A stretch of DNA of 64,000 nucleotides from Roseococcus suduntuyensis (GCF_014196305.1 NZ_JACIDJ010000004.1:82556-146555); one strand, 5' to 3'; shown: positions 18,850-32,452, numbered from the stretch's first letter. Translations and numbers: made by a program. The notes: generated by a model from the sequence alone, not told the origin.

Positions 18850-19745
18850 CAGGCGTCGGCCGTCACCGGGCAGGCGTCCAGCACGGCGGCGCTCTCCGCC
18901 AGCACGCCCGAGCAATGCAGCACCGCGTCGCACCCCGCCGCCAGCGCCTGGGCGGCGAGCGCGCCGGGCGAGCCGTCCAGCGCCTTCATCGCGAGGTCAT
19001 CGGAAATCAGGAAGCCCGTGAAGCCGATCTCGCCGCGGATCACCTCAGCGATCACGCGGGGGGAGAGGGTGGCGCAGCGTTCGGGGTCGAGTGCGGGGTA
19101 GAGGATATGCGCGGTCATCGCCCAGAGATCGGGTGCGGCCAGCGCGCGGAAAGGGGTGAAGTCGGCCGCCAGCGTGGCGCGGTCCGCCGTCACCACCGGC
19201 AAGGCGAGGTGGCTGTCCAAAGTGGCGCGGCCATGGCCGGGGATGTGCTTCAGCACCGGCATGACGCCCCCGGCCCGCAGCCCCGCGACCCAGGCGGCGC
19301 CAAGGCGCGCCACCTCCTCCGGTTCGGCCGAGAAGGCGCGGTCCCCGATCACGTCATGGGCGCCGGGCAGGCGCAGGTCGAGGCAAGGCGCGCAGACCAC
19401 GTCGAGCCCCTCGGCCAGGCACATGCGGGCCAGGGCCTCGGCATTGGCGCGGGCGGGTTCGGCGGCGCCGTGCTCGAACACCGAAGGCGGCGGAAATTCC
19501 GGCCAGTGCGGCGCACGCAGCCGGGCCACGCGCCCGCCCTCCTGGTCCACCAGGATGGGCGTGGCCGCGCCGAGAATCTCGCGGATGGACGTGGTCAGTG
19601 CCCGCAACTGCGCAGGGTCCACGACATTGCGCCGGAACAGGATGACGCCGAGCGGGCGTTCGGCCCGCAGCAGCGCCACCTCCTCCGGTGCCAGGGTGGG
19701 GCCCGCCAGCCCGATGATGGCGGGCTTGCGGCCCCCTGCCCTCAA
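18849..19745 (-). CDS. nagZ: Beta-N-acetylhexosaminidase (glycoside hydrolase family 3)
   Basis: 298 residues from a TTG that overlaps the stop of the SPOR-protein gene (TTGA). The sequence RKPAIIGLAGPTLAPEE starts the TIM barrel. The mobile catalytic loop KHIPGHG...DSH and the nucleophile Asp in LISDDLAMKAL are both present, as is the substrate-binding ILFRRN. NagZ removes GlcNAc from anhydro-muropeptides in the cytoplasm during cell wall recycling. A longer frame upstream lies inside the SPOR gene and lacks family features. Alphaproteobacterial order argS-SPOR-nagZ-scpA supports the call. Confidence 0.93.
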   Translation of the reverse strand: MRAGGRKPAIIGLAGPTLAPEEVALLRAERPLGVILFRRNVVDPAQLRALTTSIREILGAATPILVDQEGGRVARLRAPHWPEFPPPSVFEHGAAEPARANAEALARMCLAEGLDVVCAPCLDLRLPGAHDVIGDRAFSAEPEEVARLGAAWVAGLRAGGVMPVLKHIPGHGRATLDSHLALPVVTADRATLAADFTPFRALAAPDLWAMTAHILYPALDPERCATLSPRVIAEVIRGEIGFTGFLISDDLAMKALDGSPGALAAQALAAGCDAVLHCSGVLAESAAVLDACPVTADA

Positions 19746-20476
19746 CTGCCCAGCACCGCGCAATTGCCGCCGCTGGCGCGCACCCGTTCGCACAGGGCCT
19801 GGGCCGCGTCGCGGTCGGGCACGCCGCCCACGCGCAGGCGCCAGAAGGTGGGCCGCCCGTCGCGGTCGAAGCGGACGACGTTGGGGCTGAAGGGGCCGAG
19901 TTCCGGCACGCGGCCGCGCAGGCGGTTCCATTCGGCCATGGCGCCCTCCTCGCTCGGCAGGGCGCCGAGCTGGACCTGCACCCCTCCGGCCACCGGGCGC
20001 GGCGCGGCGGCGGGTGTGGGCGCGGGCGCCGCGATGGGCGGGGCCGCGGGCTGTGCCGTGATGGCCGGCTGCAGGCCCGACCCGCCGGGTGCGGCGGCCG
20101 GCGGCAGCGGCGTGGGCGGCGGCACGGCCGCCTGGCGCCAGCCATCGGGGAGCGGACGTTCGGGGCCGGGGGCGAGGCGCGCCTCGCCCACGCGCTCCGG
20201 CCGGGCGCCGGGACGTTCGAAGATGGTTTCGGAAGGCCTTGGGGCGGGTGCCGCCACGAAATTCTCCGGACGCACGCGGAAGGGCCGGTCATCGGCCTCG
20301 ATCAGCGGCACCCCATTGGGCGAGAGCGCGTTGCTCCCCCACAGGAGCAGCACGCCCAGCGCGCCGACCCCGATCAGGCCGCCCCCCAGCAGCCAGACCA
20401 AGGGCGGGATCCCCCATCCCGCCCGCGCCCTCTCCGGCGGGCGAACCCGCCAGGAGGGCAATGTCGTGTCACTCAT
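19742..20476 (-). CDS. SPOR-domain membrane protein
   Basis: 244 residues from ATG 20476, overlapping the argS stop by 4 bases. A short cytoplasmic N-terminus is followed by one membrane helix ([24 protein letters not shown]), a periplasmic Pro/Ala-rich linker and a C-terminal SPOR domain (about residues 165-244; [19 protein letters not shown]...FWRLRVGG). SPOR domains bind peptidoglycan stripped of stem peptides at division sites. The position between argS and nagZ is conserved in alphaproteobacteria. Confidence 0.9.
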   Translation of the reverse strand: MSDTTLPSWRVRPPERARAGWGIPPLVWLLGGGLIGVGALGVLLLWGSNALSPNGVPLIEADDRPFRVRPENFVAAPAPRPSETIFERPGARPERVGEARLAPGPERPLPDGWRQAAVPPPTPLPPAAAPGGSGLQPAITAQPAAPPIAAPAPTPAAAPRPVAGGVQVQLGALPSEEGAMAEWNRLRGRVPELGPFSPNVVRFDRDGRPTFWRLRVGGVPDRDAAQALCERVRASGGNCAVLGS

Positions 20477-22260
20477 CGCATCTCCTCGACCGGCGCGACC
20501 CCCATCACGCCAAGCCCGGACCTGATCACCGCGGCCGTCGCGGCCACCAGGGCCAGGCGCGCCCGTGTCCCCTCGGGGTCGCCTTCCTGGATGAATCGCA
20601 GGGAAGAATCTTCCCTGCCCTTGTTCCACAATAGATGAAAATCACCCGCGAGGTCATTCAGAAAAAACGCAACCCGGTGCGGTTCCCGCGCGGCGGCGGC
20701 GGCCTCGACCACGCGCGGCCAGCCGGCCATGCGGCGGATGAGCGCCAGTTCGGCCGGGTCGGTCAGCGCGTCGAGCGGTGCAGCCGCCAGATCAGCGGGT
20801 TCGCCCGCCGCCCGCAGCACCGAGCGGCAGCGCGCATGGGCATACTGGACATAGAAGACCGGGTTGTCGCGCGATTGCTGGACGACGAGGTCCAGGTCGA
20901 ACTCCATCTGCGCATCGGCCTTGCGCGTCAGCATGGTGAAGCGCACGGCGTCGCGGCCGACCTCGTCAATCAGGTCGCGCAGGGTGACGTAGGTGCCGGC
21001 GCGCTTGGACATGCGCACCGGGGCGCCGTCCTTCACCACATGGACGATCTGGGCCAGCACCACGTCCAGGCTGACGCGCCGGTCGGACAGCGCGGCCACC
21101 GCCGCCTGCATCCGCTTCACATAGCCGCCATGGTCGGCACCCCAGACATGGACCAGCGCGTCGAAGCCGCGCTCGATCTTGCCCAGATGGTTCGCGATGT
21201 CATTGGCGAAATAGGTGCCGGAACCGTCGGACTTCCGCAGCGCCCGGTCCACCTCGTCGCCGAACTGGGTGGCGCGGAAGAGGGTCTGTTCGCGCGGTTC
21301 CCAATCGTCCGGGGTCTTGCCCTTGGGGGGTTCCAGCACGCCGCGATAGATCAGGCCCTGGGCATTGAGCTGCGCCTCGGCGGCGTCGAGCTTGCCCTCG
21401 GCCACCATGGCGGCCTCGCTGATGAAGATGTCGTGCTGGACGCCCAAGGCCGCCAGGTCGTCGCGGATCATGTCCATCATCATGGCGACCGTGGTCTCGC
21501 GCACGGTGGCGAACCAGCGGTCGGGGCCGGCCAGGCCCGGGCCATGGGCGGTGCCGGTTTCGGCGAGCGCATCGCCATGGTGGCGGGCCAGCGCCTCGCC
21601 CACCGGCACCAGGTAGTCGCCGCGATATTGCAGCCCGCCCGGGATGAGCTGGGCATACTCATCCTCGGTCAGCGTGGTGCCGAGCGCCTGGAGGTAGCGC
21701 CAGTAGGCCGCATAGGCCAAGGCCTGCACCTGCGCGCCCGCGTCGTTGATGTAGTATTCGCGGCAGACCTCATGGCCCGCCTTGGCGAGCAGCGCCGCCA
21801 GCGCATCGCCCACCACCGCGCCCCGGCAATGGCCCACATGCATGGGGCCGGTCGGGTTGGCCGAGACGTACTCCACATTGATCCGGCCCGGACGCGGCGC
21901 GCCCTGGCCATAGGTCTCGCCGGCGGCCAGAATCACGCCGAGCTGGGCGCGGATGAAGCCCTCATCCAGCCGGATGTTCACGAAGCCGGGGCCGGCGGGG
22001 CTGGCCTCCGTGACCTCGGGCAGCGCCGTGAGCTTCTCGGCCAGGGCGGCCGCCAGCTTGGGGGGGGCCTGCTTCGCCGCCTTGCCCACCACCAGCGCCG
22101 CATTGGTCGCCATGTCGCCATGCGCGGCCTCGCGCGGGGGTTCGACGGTGACGCGGGCGAAGGCCTCTTCCGGCACCTCGGGCAGCAGGGCGCGGAGCGC
22201 CTCCACGATGCGGGCGCGCAGATGGGCGAAGATGTCGGCGGGGGCGGGGGGAAGGCTCAT
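20473..22260 (-). CDS. argS: Arginyl-tRNA synthetase
   Basis: 595 residues from ATG 22260. Class I signature [15 protein letters not shown] (HVGH is the HIGH motif), the KMSKS-equivalent in [16 protein letters not shown], an N-terminal Add-1 domain and a C-terminal DALR anticodon-binding domain ([15 protein letters not shown]). Charges tRNA-Arg. First gene of the leftward cluster that ends with serS; its stop overlaps the SPOR gene start. A TTG at 22296 would add 12 residues without family support. Confidence 0.97.
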   Translation of the reverse strand: MSLPPAPADIFAHLRARIVEALRALLPEVPEEAFARVTVEPPREAAHGDMATNAALVVGKAAKQAPPKLAAALAEKLTALPEVTEASPAGPGFVNIRLDEGFIRAQLGVILAAGETYGQGAPRPGRINVEYVSANPTGPMHVGHCRGAVVGDALAALLAKAGHEVCREYYINDAGAQVQALAYAAYWRYLQALGTTLTEDEYAQLIPGGLQYRGDYLVPVGEALARHHGDALAETGTAHGPGLAGPDRWFATVRETTVAMMMDMIRDDLAALGVQHDIFISEAAMVAEGKLDAAEAQLNAQGLIYRGVLEPPKGKTPDDWEPREQTLFRATQFGDEVDRALRKSDGSGTYFANDIANHLGKIERGFDALVHVWGADHGGYVKRMQAAVAALSDRRVSLDVVLAQIVHVVKDGAPVRMSKRAGTYVTLRDLIDEVGRDAVRFTMLTRKADAQMEFDLDLVVQQSRDNPVFYVQYAHARCRSVLRAAGEPADLAAAPLDALTDPAELALIRRMAGWPRVVEAAAAAREPHRVAFFLNDLAGDFHLLWNKGREDSSLRFIQEGDPEGTRARLALVAATAAVIRSGLGVMGVAPVEEMR

Positions 22261-22359
22261 GGGCGGGTTGTGCGGCGCGGGGGGGCGTTTCGGCAAGGGG
22301 TGCCCCTACGTCGCGCATGGCCTAAGCTTTGGCCCAGACCATCACCCGGACGGGATTTC

Positions 22360-22857
22360 ATGAGCAACGCACGGCAATTGCTGGAAGAGCGCTTCGCGCG
22401 CGGCGAGATTTCCGCCGCCGAATACCAGGAGCGGCTTTCGGTGCTGAACAACCTCTCGGGTGGCCAGGTGCCGCCGCAGCGGGTGGTGGGCTTCGGCCAG
22501 GCCATCGCGCTGGCGTTGCGGAACTATGTGAATTTCAGCGGGCGGTCGTCGCGCGCCGCGCATTGGTATTTCGTGCTGGCGACGGTGCTGCTCGGCATGG
22601 TGACCGGTACCATCGACGGCAACAATTACGGCTATTACTGGGGCGCGCCGCAGCCGGTCAGCAACGTGACTTCGCTGCTGCTGATCCTGCCCTCGCTCGG
22701 CCTCGCGGTGCGGCGGCTGCATGATGTGAACCGCTCCGGCTGGTGGCTGCTGCTGATCCCGACCGTGATCGGCATCCTCCCGCTGCTGTTCTGGCTGTGC
22801 CAGCAGGGCGACCGGTTCACGAACCGGTATGGGGATGACATGGAGGCGGGGCGGTAG
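22360..22857 (+). CDS. DUF805 membrane protein with N-terminal SHOCT-like segment
   Basis: 165 residues. Residues about 4-32 (ARQLLEERFARGEISAAEYQ) are a SHOCT-type short domain, often found as an oligomerisation tag. The rest is DUF805: NFSGRSSRAAHWYF, then four membrane helices with the motif RRLHDVNRSGWW. Function of the family is unknown. It stands alone on the plus strand, between the leftward argS and dgt genes, and is followed within 10 bases by a palindromic repeat array. Confidence 0.88.
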   Translation: MSNARQLLEERFARGEISAAEYQERLSVLNNLSGGQVPPQRVVGFGQAIALALRNYVNFSGRSSRAAHWYFVLATVLLGMVTGTIDGNNYGYYWGAPQPVSNVTSLLLILPSLGLAVRRLHDVNRSGWWLLLIPTVIGILPLLFWLCQQGDRFTNRYGDDMEAGR

Positions 22858-22867
22858 AATTCTGCGC

Positions 22868-23012
22868 GGCCGGTTCACGCCCCCGGCTGCGCCTGGGACG
22901 ATCGGACGCTTCGCACGCGGCCGATTCACGCCCCCGGCTGCGCCGGGGACGATCGGACGCTTCGCACGCGGCCGATTCACGCCCCCGGCTGCGCCGGGGA
23001 CGATCGGACGCT
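22868..23012. repeat. Three tandem copies of a 51-bp palindromic repeat (family A)
   Basis: Units begin at 22868, 22919 and 22970; the third is cut at about 43 bases. Units 2 and 3 are identical over their shared length; unit 1 differs at two or three bases. Each contains a strong hairpin, for example outer arms CCGAT/ATCGG at 22921-22925 and 22952-22956 with an inner perfect CCCCGGC-TGC-GCCGGGG. The array lies between convergent genes, and the dgt stop codon begins inside its end. Related copies with changed but still pairing arms occur at 52748-52855. It resembles REP-type intergenic palindromes. Confidence 0.85.
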
Positions 23013-24174
23013 AACCTCCGACATGCGGGTCGGTCAGCCGCCGGTATTCCTCCAGGGCATAGCGATCCGTCATGCCGGCGATATAGTCGCCCACCGTCTC
23101 CGCGGCCTGGGGGCTGCCGGCCTCGCCCGCGCGGGCGCGCCATTCATCGGGCAGCATCTGCGGGCCGCCATGCAGAAGCTGGAACAGGATCTGCACCACC
23201 CGCTTCGACTTCTGCGAGGCCCGGTTCACCCGGAAATGCCGATACATCCGCTCGAACAGGAATTCGCGCATCTCGGCATTGGCCCCGCGCATTGCCGCGC
23301 CGAAGGCCACCACGGGCTGGGGCGCGGCGCGGATGGCCTCCACATTGGCGGGTGAGAGGGCGGCCAGCCGCCGCTCCGTCTCCTCCGCCACGTCGCGAAT
23401 CATGGCGGCGATCACGCGGCGCACCATCTCGGGCGCCGCGCGGTCGGCCGGAAGGTCAGGGTGGGCGGCGCGGGCCTCGGCCAGCGCCTGGCGCGGCAGG
23501 GCCATGGCCGCCACCTCCTCGACCGTGAAGAGGCCGGCGCGCAGCCCATCCTCCAGGTCGTGGTTGTTGTAGGCGATGTCATCCGCCAGGGCCGCCACCT
23601 GCGCCTCCGCACTCGCATGGGTGCCGAGTTCCAGGTCCTGGACGGCGTTGTAGCGCGCCAGGTAGGGCGCGGGGCGCCGCACCGGGCCATTGTGCTTGGC
23701 GAGCCCTTCCAGCGTCTCCCAGGACAGGTTCAGCCCGTCGAAGCCGGCATAGCGGCGCTCCAGCTGCGTGACGTGCTTCAGGCTCTGGGCATTGTGGTCG
23801 AAGCCGCCATGGCTGCGCATGAGGCCGTCCAGCGCCTCCTCCCCCGCATGGCCGAAGGGGGGGTGGCCCAGGTCATGCGCCAGCGCCAGGGCCTCGGCCA
23901 GGTCCTCGTCCAGGCGCAGGCGGCGGGCCAGGCTGCGGGCGATCTGCGCGACCTCGATGGAATGCGTCAGCCGGGTGCGGAAATGGTCGCCCTCATGGAA
24001 GACGAAGACCTGCGTCTTGTATTGCAGCCGGCGGAAGGCGCGGGAATGGATGATGCGGTCGCGGTCGCGCTGCCAGGGGGTGCGGCTCGTGTCCTCAGGC
24101 TCGGCGTGCAGGCGGCCGCGGGTGGTGCGCACGGCATAGGGGGCCTTGGGGGTCGAGGTGGGGGCATCCAGCAT
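23011..24174 (-). CDS. dgt: Deoxyguanosinetriphosphate triphosphohydrolase-like protein
   Basis: 387 residues. HD-domain phosphohydrolase: RDRIIHSRAFRRLQYKTQVF, first His in THSIEVAQIAR, the HD pair in ALAHDLGHPPFGH and a late Asp in DIAYNNHDLEDG. Members remove triphosphate from dNTPs, tuning the dNTP pool. Normal length. Divergent from erpA with 78 bases between the starts. The TAG stop lies at the end of the palindromic array. In many alphaproteobacteria dgt is directly followed by argS; here the DUF805 gene and the repeats intervene. Confidence 0.94.
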   Translation of the reverse strand: MLDAPTSTPKAPYAVRTTRGRLHAEPEDTSRTPWQRDRDRIIHSRAFRRLQYKTQVFVFHEGDHFRTRLTHSIEVAQIARSLARRLRLDEDLAEALALAHDLGHPPFGHAGEEALDGLMRSHGGFDHNAQSLKHVTQLERRYAGFDGLNLSWETLEGLAKHNGPVRRPAPYLARYNAVQDLELGTHASAEAQVAALADDIAYNNHDLEDGLRAGLFTVEEVAAMALPRQALAEARAAHPDLPADRAAPEMVRRVIAAMIRDVAEETERRLAALSPANVEAIRAAPQPVVAFGAAMRGANAEMREFLFERMYRHFRVNRASQKSKRVVQILFQLLHGGPQMLPDEWRARAGEAGSPQAAETVGDYIAGMTDRYALEEYRRLTDPHVGG

Positions 24175-24252
24175 CGCACCTGCCTATCAGCCACATGGCA
24201 CAGGTGGAAATCCTTTGTCGGCATGCCTAGATTGGGGTTTGAGGAGATCACC

Positions 24253-24591
24253 ATGCCCGACGGCAGCTTCACCATGACCCCCCGCGCCGCCAAGGAAATC
24301 CGCGCCATCGCCGAGCGCGAAGGCCGCCCTGGTGCGGGGCTGCGGCTGACGGTCTCGGCCGGTGGCTGCTCGGGCCTGCAATATGGCTTCGCGCTGGAGG
24401 ACATCCGCCAGGATGACGACGTGATGGTCGAGATGGATGGCGTGACGCTTTTTGTGGACGAGGTCTCGCTCGACTTCGTGCGCGGCGCTGAACTCGACTG
24501 GCACGAGGCGCTGATCGGCGCGCATTTCGTGGTGCGCAACCCGCAGGCGGTCAGCGGCTGCGGCTGCGGGACGAGCTTCGCCGTCGCCTGA
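24253..24591 (+). CDS. erpA: A-type iron-sulfur carrier (ErpA/IscA family)
   Basis: 112 residues from ATG 24253 with GAGGAG six bases upstream. The three cluster-binding cysteines are Cys39 (SAGGCSG), Cys103 and Cys105 (SGCGCGTSF). These proteins deliver Fe-S clusters to apo-enzymes. Upstream dgt is divergent and downstream xthA is codirectional, the usual alphaproteobacterial arrangement. ErpA, SufA and IscA are hard to separate by sequence alone; the context favours ErpA. Confidence 0.92.
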   Translation: MPDGSFTMTPRAAKEIRAIAEREGRPGAGLRLTVSAGGCSGLQYGFALEDIRQDDDVMVEMDGVTLFVDEVSLDFVRGAELDWHEALIGAHFVVRNPQAVSGCGCGTSFAVA

Positions 24592-24631
24592 CGGGCTTGC
24601 GCCGGGCGCGCGGCCAGTGAAGATCACGCCC

Positions 24632-25402
24632 ATGCGCCTCGCGACATTCAACGTGAACTCCATCCGCCGGCGCGTGCCGCATCTGCGGCGCTTCCTGGAC
24701 CGGCATGGGCCGGACGTGGTCTTCCTCCAGGAAACCAAGTGCAAGACGGAGGAATTCCCCACGCTGGAATTCGAGGGCAGCGGCTACACCCTGCACGCGC
24801 TGGGCCAGCATGGCGGGCGCAATGGCGTGGCGGTGCTGTCCCGCCTGCCCTTCACGGTCCTGGCCGAATCGCTGCCGGGCGAGGACGCGGACGCCCAGGC
24901 GCGCTTCCTGGCGGTGGAGGTGGCCGGCGTGGTCGCGGCGGGCATCTACCTCCCCAACGGCAATTCCGGCGGCGCCGAGGGCATGGAATACAAGTGGCGC
25001 TGGATGGACCGGCTGCGGGTGTGGGCGGCGGCGCAACTCGACGCCTTCCGCCCGCTAGCCATCCTGGGCGACTACAATGTCTGCCCGACCGCGTCCGACC
25101 TGGCGCCGGGCGCCCTGCCGCCCACCGACGCCCTGGTGCACCCCGAAAGCCGCGCGCGCTGGCGGGCGCTGACCCATCTGGGGCTGGCGGATGCGGTGCT
25201 GGCGCTGCACCCGGCCGACGCGCCCTTCACCTATTGGGACTACGGCTCGGCCTTCGAGCAGAACCGCGGGCTGCGGATTGACCACGCGCTGCTGAGCGCG
25301 GAGCTGGCCGAAAGACTGGTTTCGTGCGGCGTGGATACGGAGGCGCGGGCGGAGGAAAGCCCGAGTGATCATGCGCCGGTGTGGGTGGAGGTGGCCGTCT
25401 AG
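24632..25402 (+). CDS. xthA: Exodeoxyribonuclease III
   Basis: 256 residues from ATG 24632 (MRLATFNVNSIRRRVPHL); a GTG at 24617 is possible. Endonuclease/exonuclease/phosphatase fold with LQETKC (metal-binding Glu), YLPNGN, LGDYNV and the terminal SDHAPVWVE (Asp-His pair). It acts as AP endonuclease and 3'-5' exonuclease in base excision repair. Forty bases separate it from erpA, so the two may share a transcript. Ends before a palindrome-rich gap. Confidence 0.95.
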   Translation: MRLATFNVNSIRRRVPHLRRFLDRHGPDVVFLQETKCKTEEFPTLEFEGSGYTLHALGQHGGRNGVAVLSRLPFTVLAESLPGEDADAQARFLAVEVAGVVAAGIYLPNGNSGGAEGMEYKWRWMDRLRVWAAAQLDAFRPLAILGDYNVCPTASDLAPGALPPTDALVHPESRARWRALTHLGLADAVLALHPADAPFTYWDYGSAFEQNRGLRIDHALLSAELAERLVSCGVDTEARAEESPSDHAPVWVEVAV

Positions 25403-25462
25403 TCCCCGGCAGGCCTGACCGCGAAAGGCGCGCGGCCCCCCTCCGCTTCCCGCTTCGGTGCC

Positions 25463-25485
25463 CTGCCGAGGCCTTGCCTCGGCAG
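25463..25485. terminator. Perfect 10-bp hairpin downstream of xthA
   Basis: Arms 25463-25472 and 25476-25485 pair perfectly around a 3-base loop (CTGCCGAGGC / GCCTCGGCAG). There is no T-run on either side, so it is a stem-loop rather than a textbook intrinsic terminator. It lies 60 bases past the xthA stop in a convergent intergenic region and may stabilise 3' ends or be part of the repeat cluster that follows. Confidence 0.5.
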
Positions 25486-25522
25486 GCGGCGCCCGTCACC
25501 ACGACCCACGCCTCTTCGGGGC

Positions 25523-25634
25523 CCCCGCGAAAGCGCGAAGCGATTTCGTGGGGAGTGGAGGCGGGGCCCCCGCGAAGGTTTCGACGCCGCGGTGGCGCCG
25601 AAGGTGCCATCGCGGCGGCGAAAACTTCGTGGGG
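25523..25634. repeat. Two palindromic elements with shared ends (family B)
   Basis: Element 1 pairs 25523-25532 with 25544-25553 (one G-T). Element 2 pairs 25568-25596 with 25606-25634: 25 of 29 positions are Watson-Crick and two more are G-T, with a 9-base loop. Both elements begin with CCCCGCGAA and end with TTCGTGGGG, so they look like members of one family, the larger having extra inner arms. They fill the gap between the convergent xthA and GST genes, ending 4 bases from the GST stop codon. No ORF or transposase is associated. Confidence 0.75.
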
Positions 25635-25638
25635 AGGA

Positions 25639-26307
25639 TCAAAAATCCAAATCCGCATAATGCGCCGGCGGCTCCAGCCCACTCACCCTGTCGGCCAAAA
25701 GCCCCCTGAACGCCGGCCGTGACTTCACCCGGCTGTACCAGTCCCGCGCCGCCGCGTTGTATTCCCAATCCACGTCATTCGCGTAGTCCAGCGCCGACAG
25801 ATGCGCGGCCGCCGCGAAATCGGCCAGCGAAAGATGGGGGCCGGCCAGCCAGGGCCGCTCCTCCGCCAGCCAGCCGATCACGTCCAGATGCGGCTTGAGG
25901 TTCGCATAGCCCGCGCGAATGGCCGCCGCGTCCGGGTTGCCCTTGCCCAGCGCCCGCTTCAGGTGCCGTTCCCAAATCAGGTTGCGCGTCACTTCGCCCG
26001 CGAAGCGCGTGTCGAACCAGGCCACCAGGCGCCGCACCTCGGCGCGTTCGCCGAGCGTGCGGCCGATCAGGGGCGTGTCGGGATAGGCCTCGTCCAGGTA
26101 TTCGCAGATGGCGTAGCTGTCGGCGATGACGAAGCCATTCTCCTCCACCAGCACCGGCACGGTGCAGGCGGGGTTCAGGGCGAGGAACTCCTCGCGCCGC
26201 TCCCACACGCGTTCGGTCTTGAGCTCGAAGGGAATCCGCTTCTCCGCAAGGGCGAGGCGCACCTTGCGCGAATAGGGCGAGAGGGGGAGGTGATGGAGAA
26301 TCCGCAC
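25639..26307 (-). CDS. Glutathione S-transferase family protein
   Basis: 222 residues from a GTG. The N-terminal thioredoxin-fold domain starts MRILHHLPLSPYSRKVRLALAEK, with SPYSRK as the glutathione-binding region and VPVLVEENG/DSYAICEYL as the cis-Pro and Ser-containing G-site. A helical C-terminal domain follows (SLADFAAAAHLSALDYA). Likely a detoxifying transferase; the exact class and substrate cannot be read. It ends immediately beside the palindromic elements. Upstream lies the gltB end, 41 bases away, so it could be transcribed with gltDB. Confidence 0.9.
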   Translation of the reverse strand: MRILHHLPLSPYSRKVRLALAEKRIPFELKTERVWERREEFLALNPACTVPVLVEENGFVIADSYAICEYLDEAYPDTPLIGRTLGERAEVRRLVAWFDTRFAGEVTRNLIWERHLKRALGKGNPDAAAIRAGYANLKPHLDVIGWLAEERPWLAGPHLSLADFAAAAHLSALDYANDVDWEYNAAARDWYSRVKSRPAFRGLLADRVSGLEPPAHYADLDF

Positions 26308-26348
26308 GGCGGACTCTATGCCACCTCGCCCCTTTCGCGTGAAGGACG

Positions 26349-30878
<4,530 letters not shown>

Positions 30879-30883
30879 CTCGG

Positions 30884-32320
30884 TCACTCCGCCGCCTGCT
30901 GGAGGCTGGCCTTGGCCAGCACGTATTGCGCGATCTGCTCGGCCGCGTCGCGGCCATCCCGGATGCCCCACACCACCAGCGAGGCGCCGCGGACGATGTC
31001 GCCGCCGGCGAAGACACCCGGCAGGTCGGTCATCATGGTGCGGTGGTTCACCTTCAACGTGCCCCAGCGGGTCACGGCCAGGGCGGGCTCGTTGAACATC
31101 ACGGGCAGCTCCTCGGGGTCGAAGCCCAGCGCCTTGATGACGAGGCTGCCGGGGACGACGAAATGGCTGCCCTCGATGGGCGCCACCTGCTGGCGGCCGG
31201 TGGCGTCGGGCAGGCCGAGATGCATCTTCGCGGCCCGCACGCCGGTGACGGACCCAGCGCCGAGAAACGCTTCCGGCGCGGAGAGCCAGAGGAAGCGCAC
31301 CCCCTCCTCCTCCGCATTGTGCACCTCGCGCATGGAGCCGGGCATGTTCGCCTTGTCGCGGCGATAGAGGCAGGTGACGAGTTCGGCGCCCTGGCGGATG
31401 GCGGTGCGGACGCAATCCATGGCGGTGTCGCCGCCGCCGATCACCACCACCTCGCGCCCCGCCGCGTTCAGCGCGCCGTTCTCGTATTCGGGCACGGTGT
31501 CGCCCAGGTTCTGGCGGTTGGAGGCCGTCAGGTAGTCCAGCGCCGGCACCACGCCCGCAAGGTCCGCCCCCGGCAGCTCCACGTCGCGCGCCTTGTAGAC
31601 GCCGGTCGCGATGAAGATGGCGTCGTGCCGCTCGCGCAGCTCGGCCAGCGTCACGTCCTGGCCGACAGCGGTGTTCATGTGGAAATGGATGCCGCCCGCC
31701 GCGTATTGCTCCCAGCGCCGCAGCACCACCTCCTTCTCCAGCTTGAAGTTGGGGATGCCATAGATCATCAGCCCGCCCACGCGGTCGTAGCGGTCATAGA
31801 CATGCACCTGGAAGCCCTGCACGCGCAGGCGCTCGGCCGCCGCCAGCCCCGCTGGGCCCGCGCCGATGATGCCGACGGAATGGGGCAGCTCGCGCGAGGG
31901 CGTGGGCGGCTTCACCCAGCCATTCTCCCAGGCCGTGTCCACGATGTACTTCTCGACCGAGCCGATGGTGACGCTCTCGAAGCCCTTCTCGATGACGCAA
32001 TTGCCCTCGCAGAGACGGTCCTGCGGGCAGACGCGGCCGCAGATCTCCGGGAAGGTGTTGGTGGCGGCGGCGACCTCATAGGCCTCCTCCATCCGGCCTT
32101 CGGCGGTGAGTTTCAGCCAGTCGGGGATGTTGTTCTGCAGCGGGCAATGCACCTGGCAGAAGGGCACGCCGCATTGGCTGCACCGGCTGGCCTGCTGCTT
32201 CGCGCGCTCCGGGTCGAAGCGGGCGTAGATCTCGTCGAAATCCTCGCGGCGGGCGCTGGCGGGGCGCTTGTCCGGCGTCTGCTGCTGCAGGCGGACGAAT
32301 TGGAGCATGCGCTCGGCCAT
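30884..32320 (-). CDS. gltD: Glutamate synthase small (beta) subunit
   Basis: 478 residues from ATG 32320 (AAGGA seven bases upstream; MAERMLQFVRL). N-terminal cysteine cluster CSQCGVPFCQVHCPL and CGRVCPQDRLCEGNC for two 4Fe-4S centres, then two Rossmann folds for FAD (IIGAGPAGLAAAERL) and NADPH (VIGGGDTAMDCVRTA). It oxidises NADPH and passes electrons to GltB. It precedes gltB, and about 100 bases upstream is an 11-bp perfect inverted repeat that may control the operon. Confidence 0.97.
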   Translation of the reverse strand: MAERMLQFVRLQQQTPDKRPASARREDFDEIYARFDPERAKQQASRCSQCGVPFCQVHCPLQNNIPDWLKLTAEGRMEEAYEVAAATNTFPEICGRVCPQDRLCEGNCVIEKGFESVTIGSVEKYIVDTAWENGWVKPPTPSRELPHSVGIIGAGPAGLAAAERLRVQGFQVHVYDRYDRVGGLMIYGIPNFKLEKEVVLRRWEQYAAGGIHFHMNTAVGQDVTLAELRERHDAIFIATGVYKARDVELPGADLAGVVPALDYLTASNRQNLGDTVPEYENGALNAAGREVVVIGGGDTAMDCVRTAIRQGAELVTCLYRRDKANMPGSMREVHNAEEEGVRFLWLSAPEAFLGAGSVTGVRAAKMHLGLPDATGRQQVAPIEGSHFVVPGSLVIKALGFDPEELPVMFNEPALAVTRWGTLKVNHRTMMTDLPGVFAGGDIVRGASLVVWGIRDGRDAAEQIAQYVLAKASLQQAAE

Positions 32321-32420
32321 GGGCGATCCTTGCAACCTGGGGTCCGGCGGGGGCCGGCCTGGGATTTGGGCAAGACCGCGCAGCCGTGCGCGGCCTTCTC
32401 CCTTGCAGGATGCTTAACGA

Positions 32421-32452
32421 GTTGTTTTTGCCCGCGCCAGAGCAAAAACAAC
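32421..32452. promoter_or_regulatory. Inverted repeat upstream of gltD, candidate operator
   Basis: GTTGTTTTTGC (32421-32431) and its perfect reverse complement (32442-32452) are separated by 10 bases, a dyad spacing suited to a dimeric regulator. The surrounding 130 bases are markedly AT-richer than the window and lie between gltD and the codirectional NDUFA9-like gene, so this is probably the gltDB promoter region. A smaller dyad, GTCC-5-GGAC, lies at 32534-32546. Which regulator binds is unknown. Confidence 0.45.

Noticed and set aside
22868-23012. CRISPR-like array
   Set aside because: Units are directly adjacent without variable spacers, are strongly palindromic, and no cas genes are nearby.
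30879-31415. 180-residue extension of GltB
   Set aside because: It overlaps the well-conserved gltD end and has no glutamate synthase sequence; the catalytic Cys33 fits the ATG at 30878.
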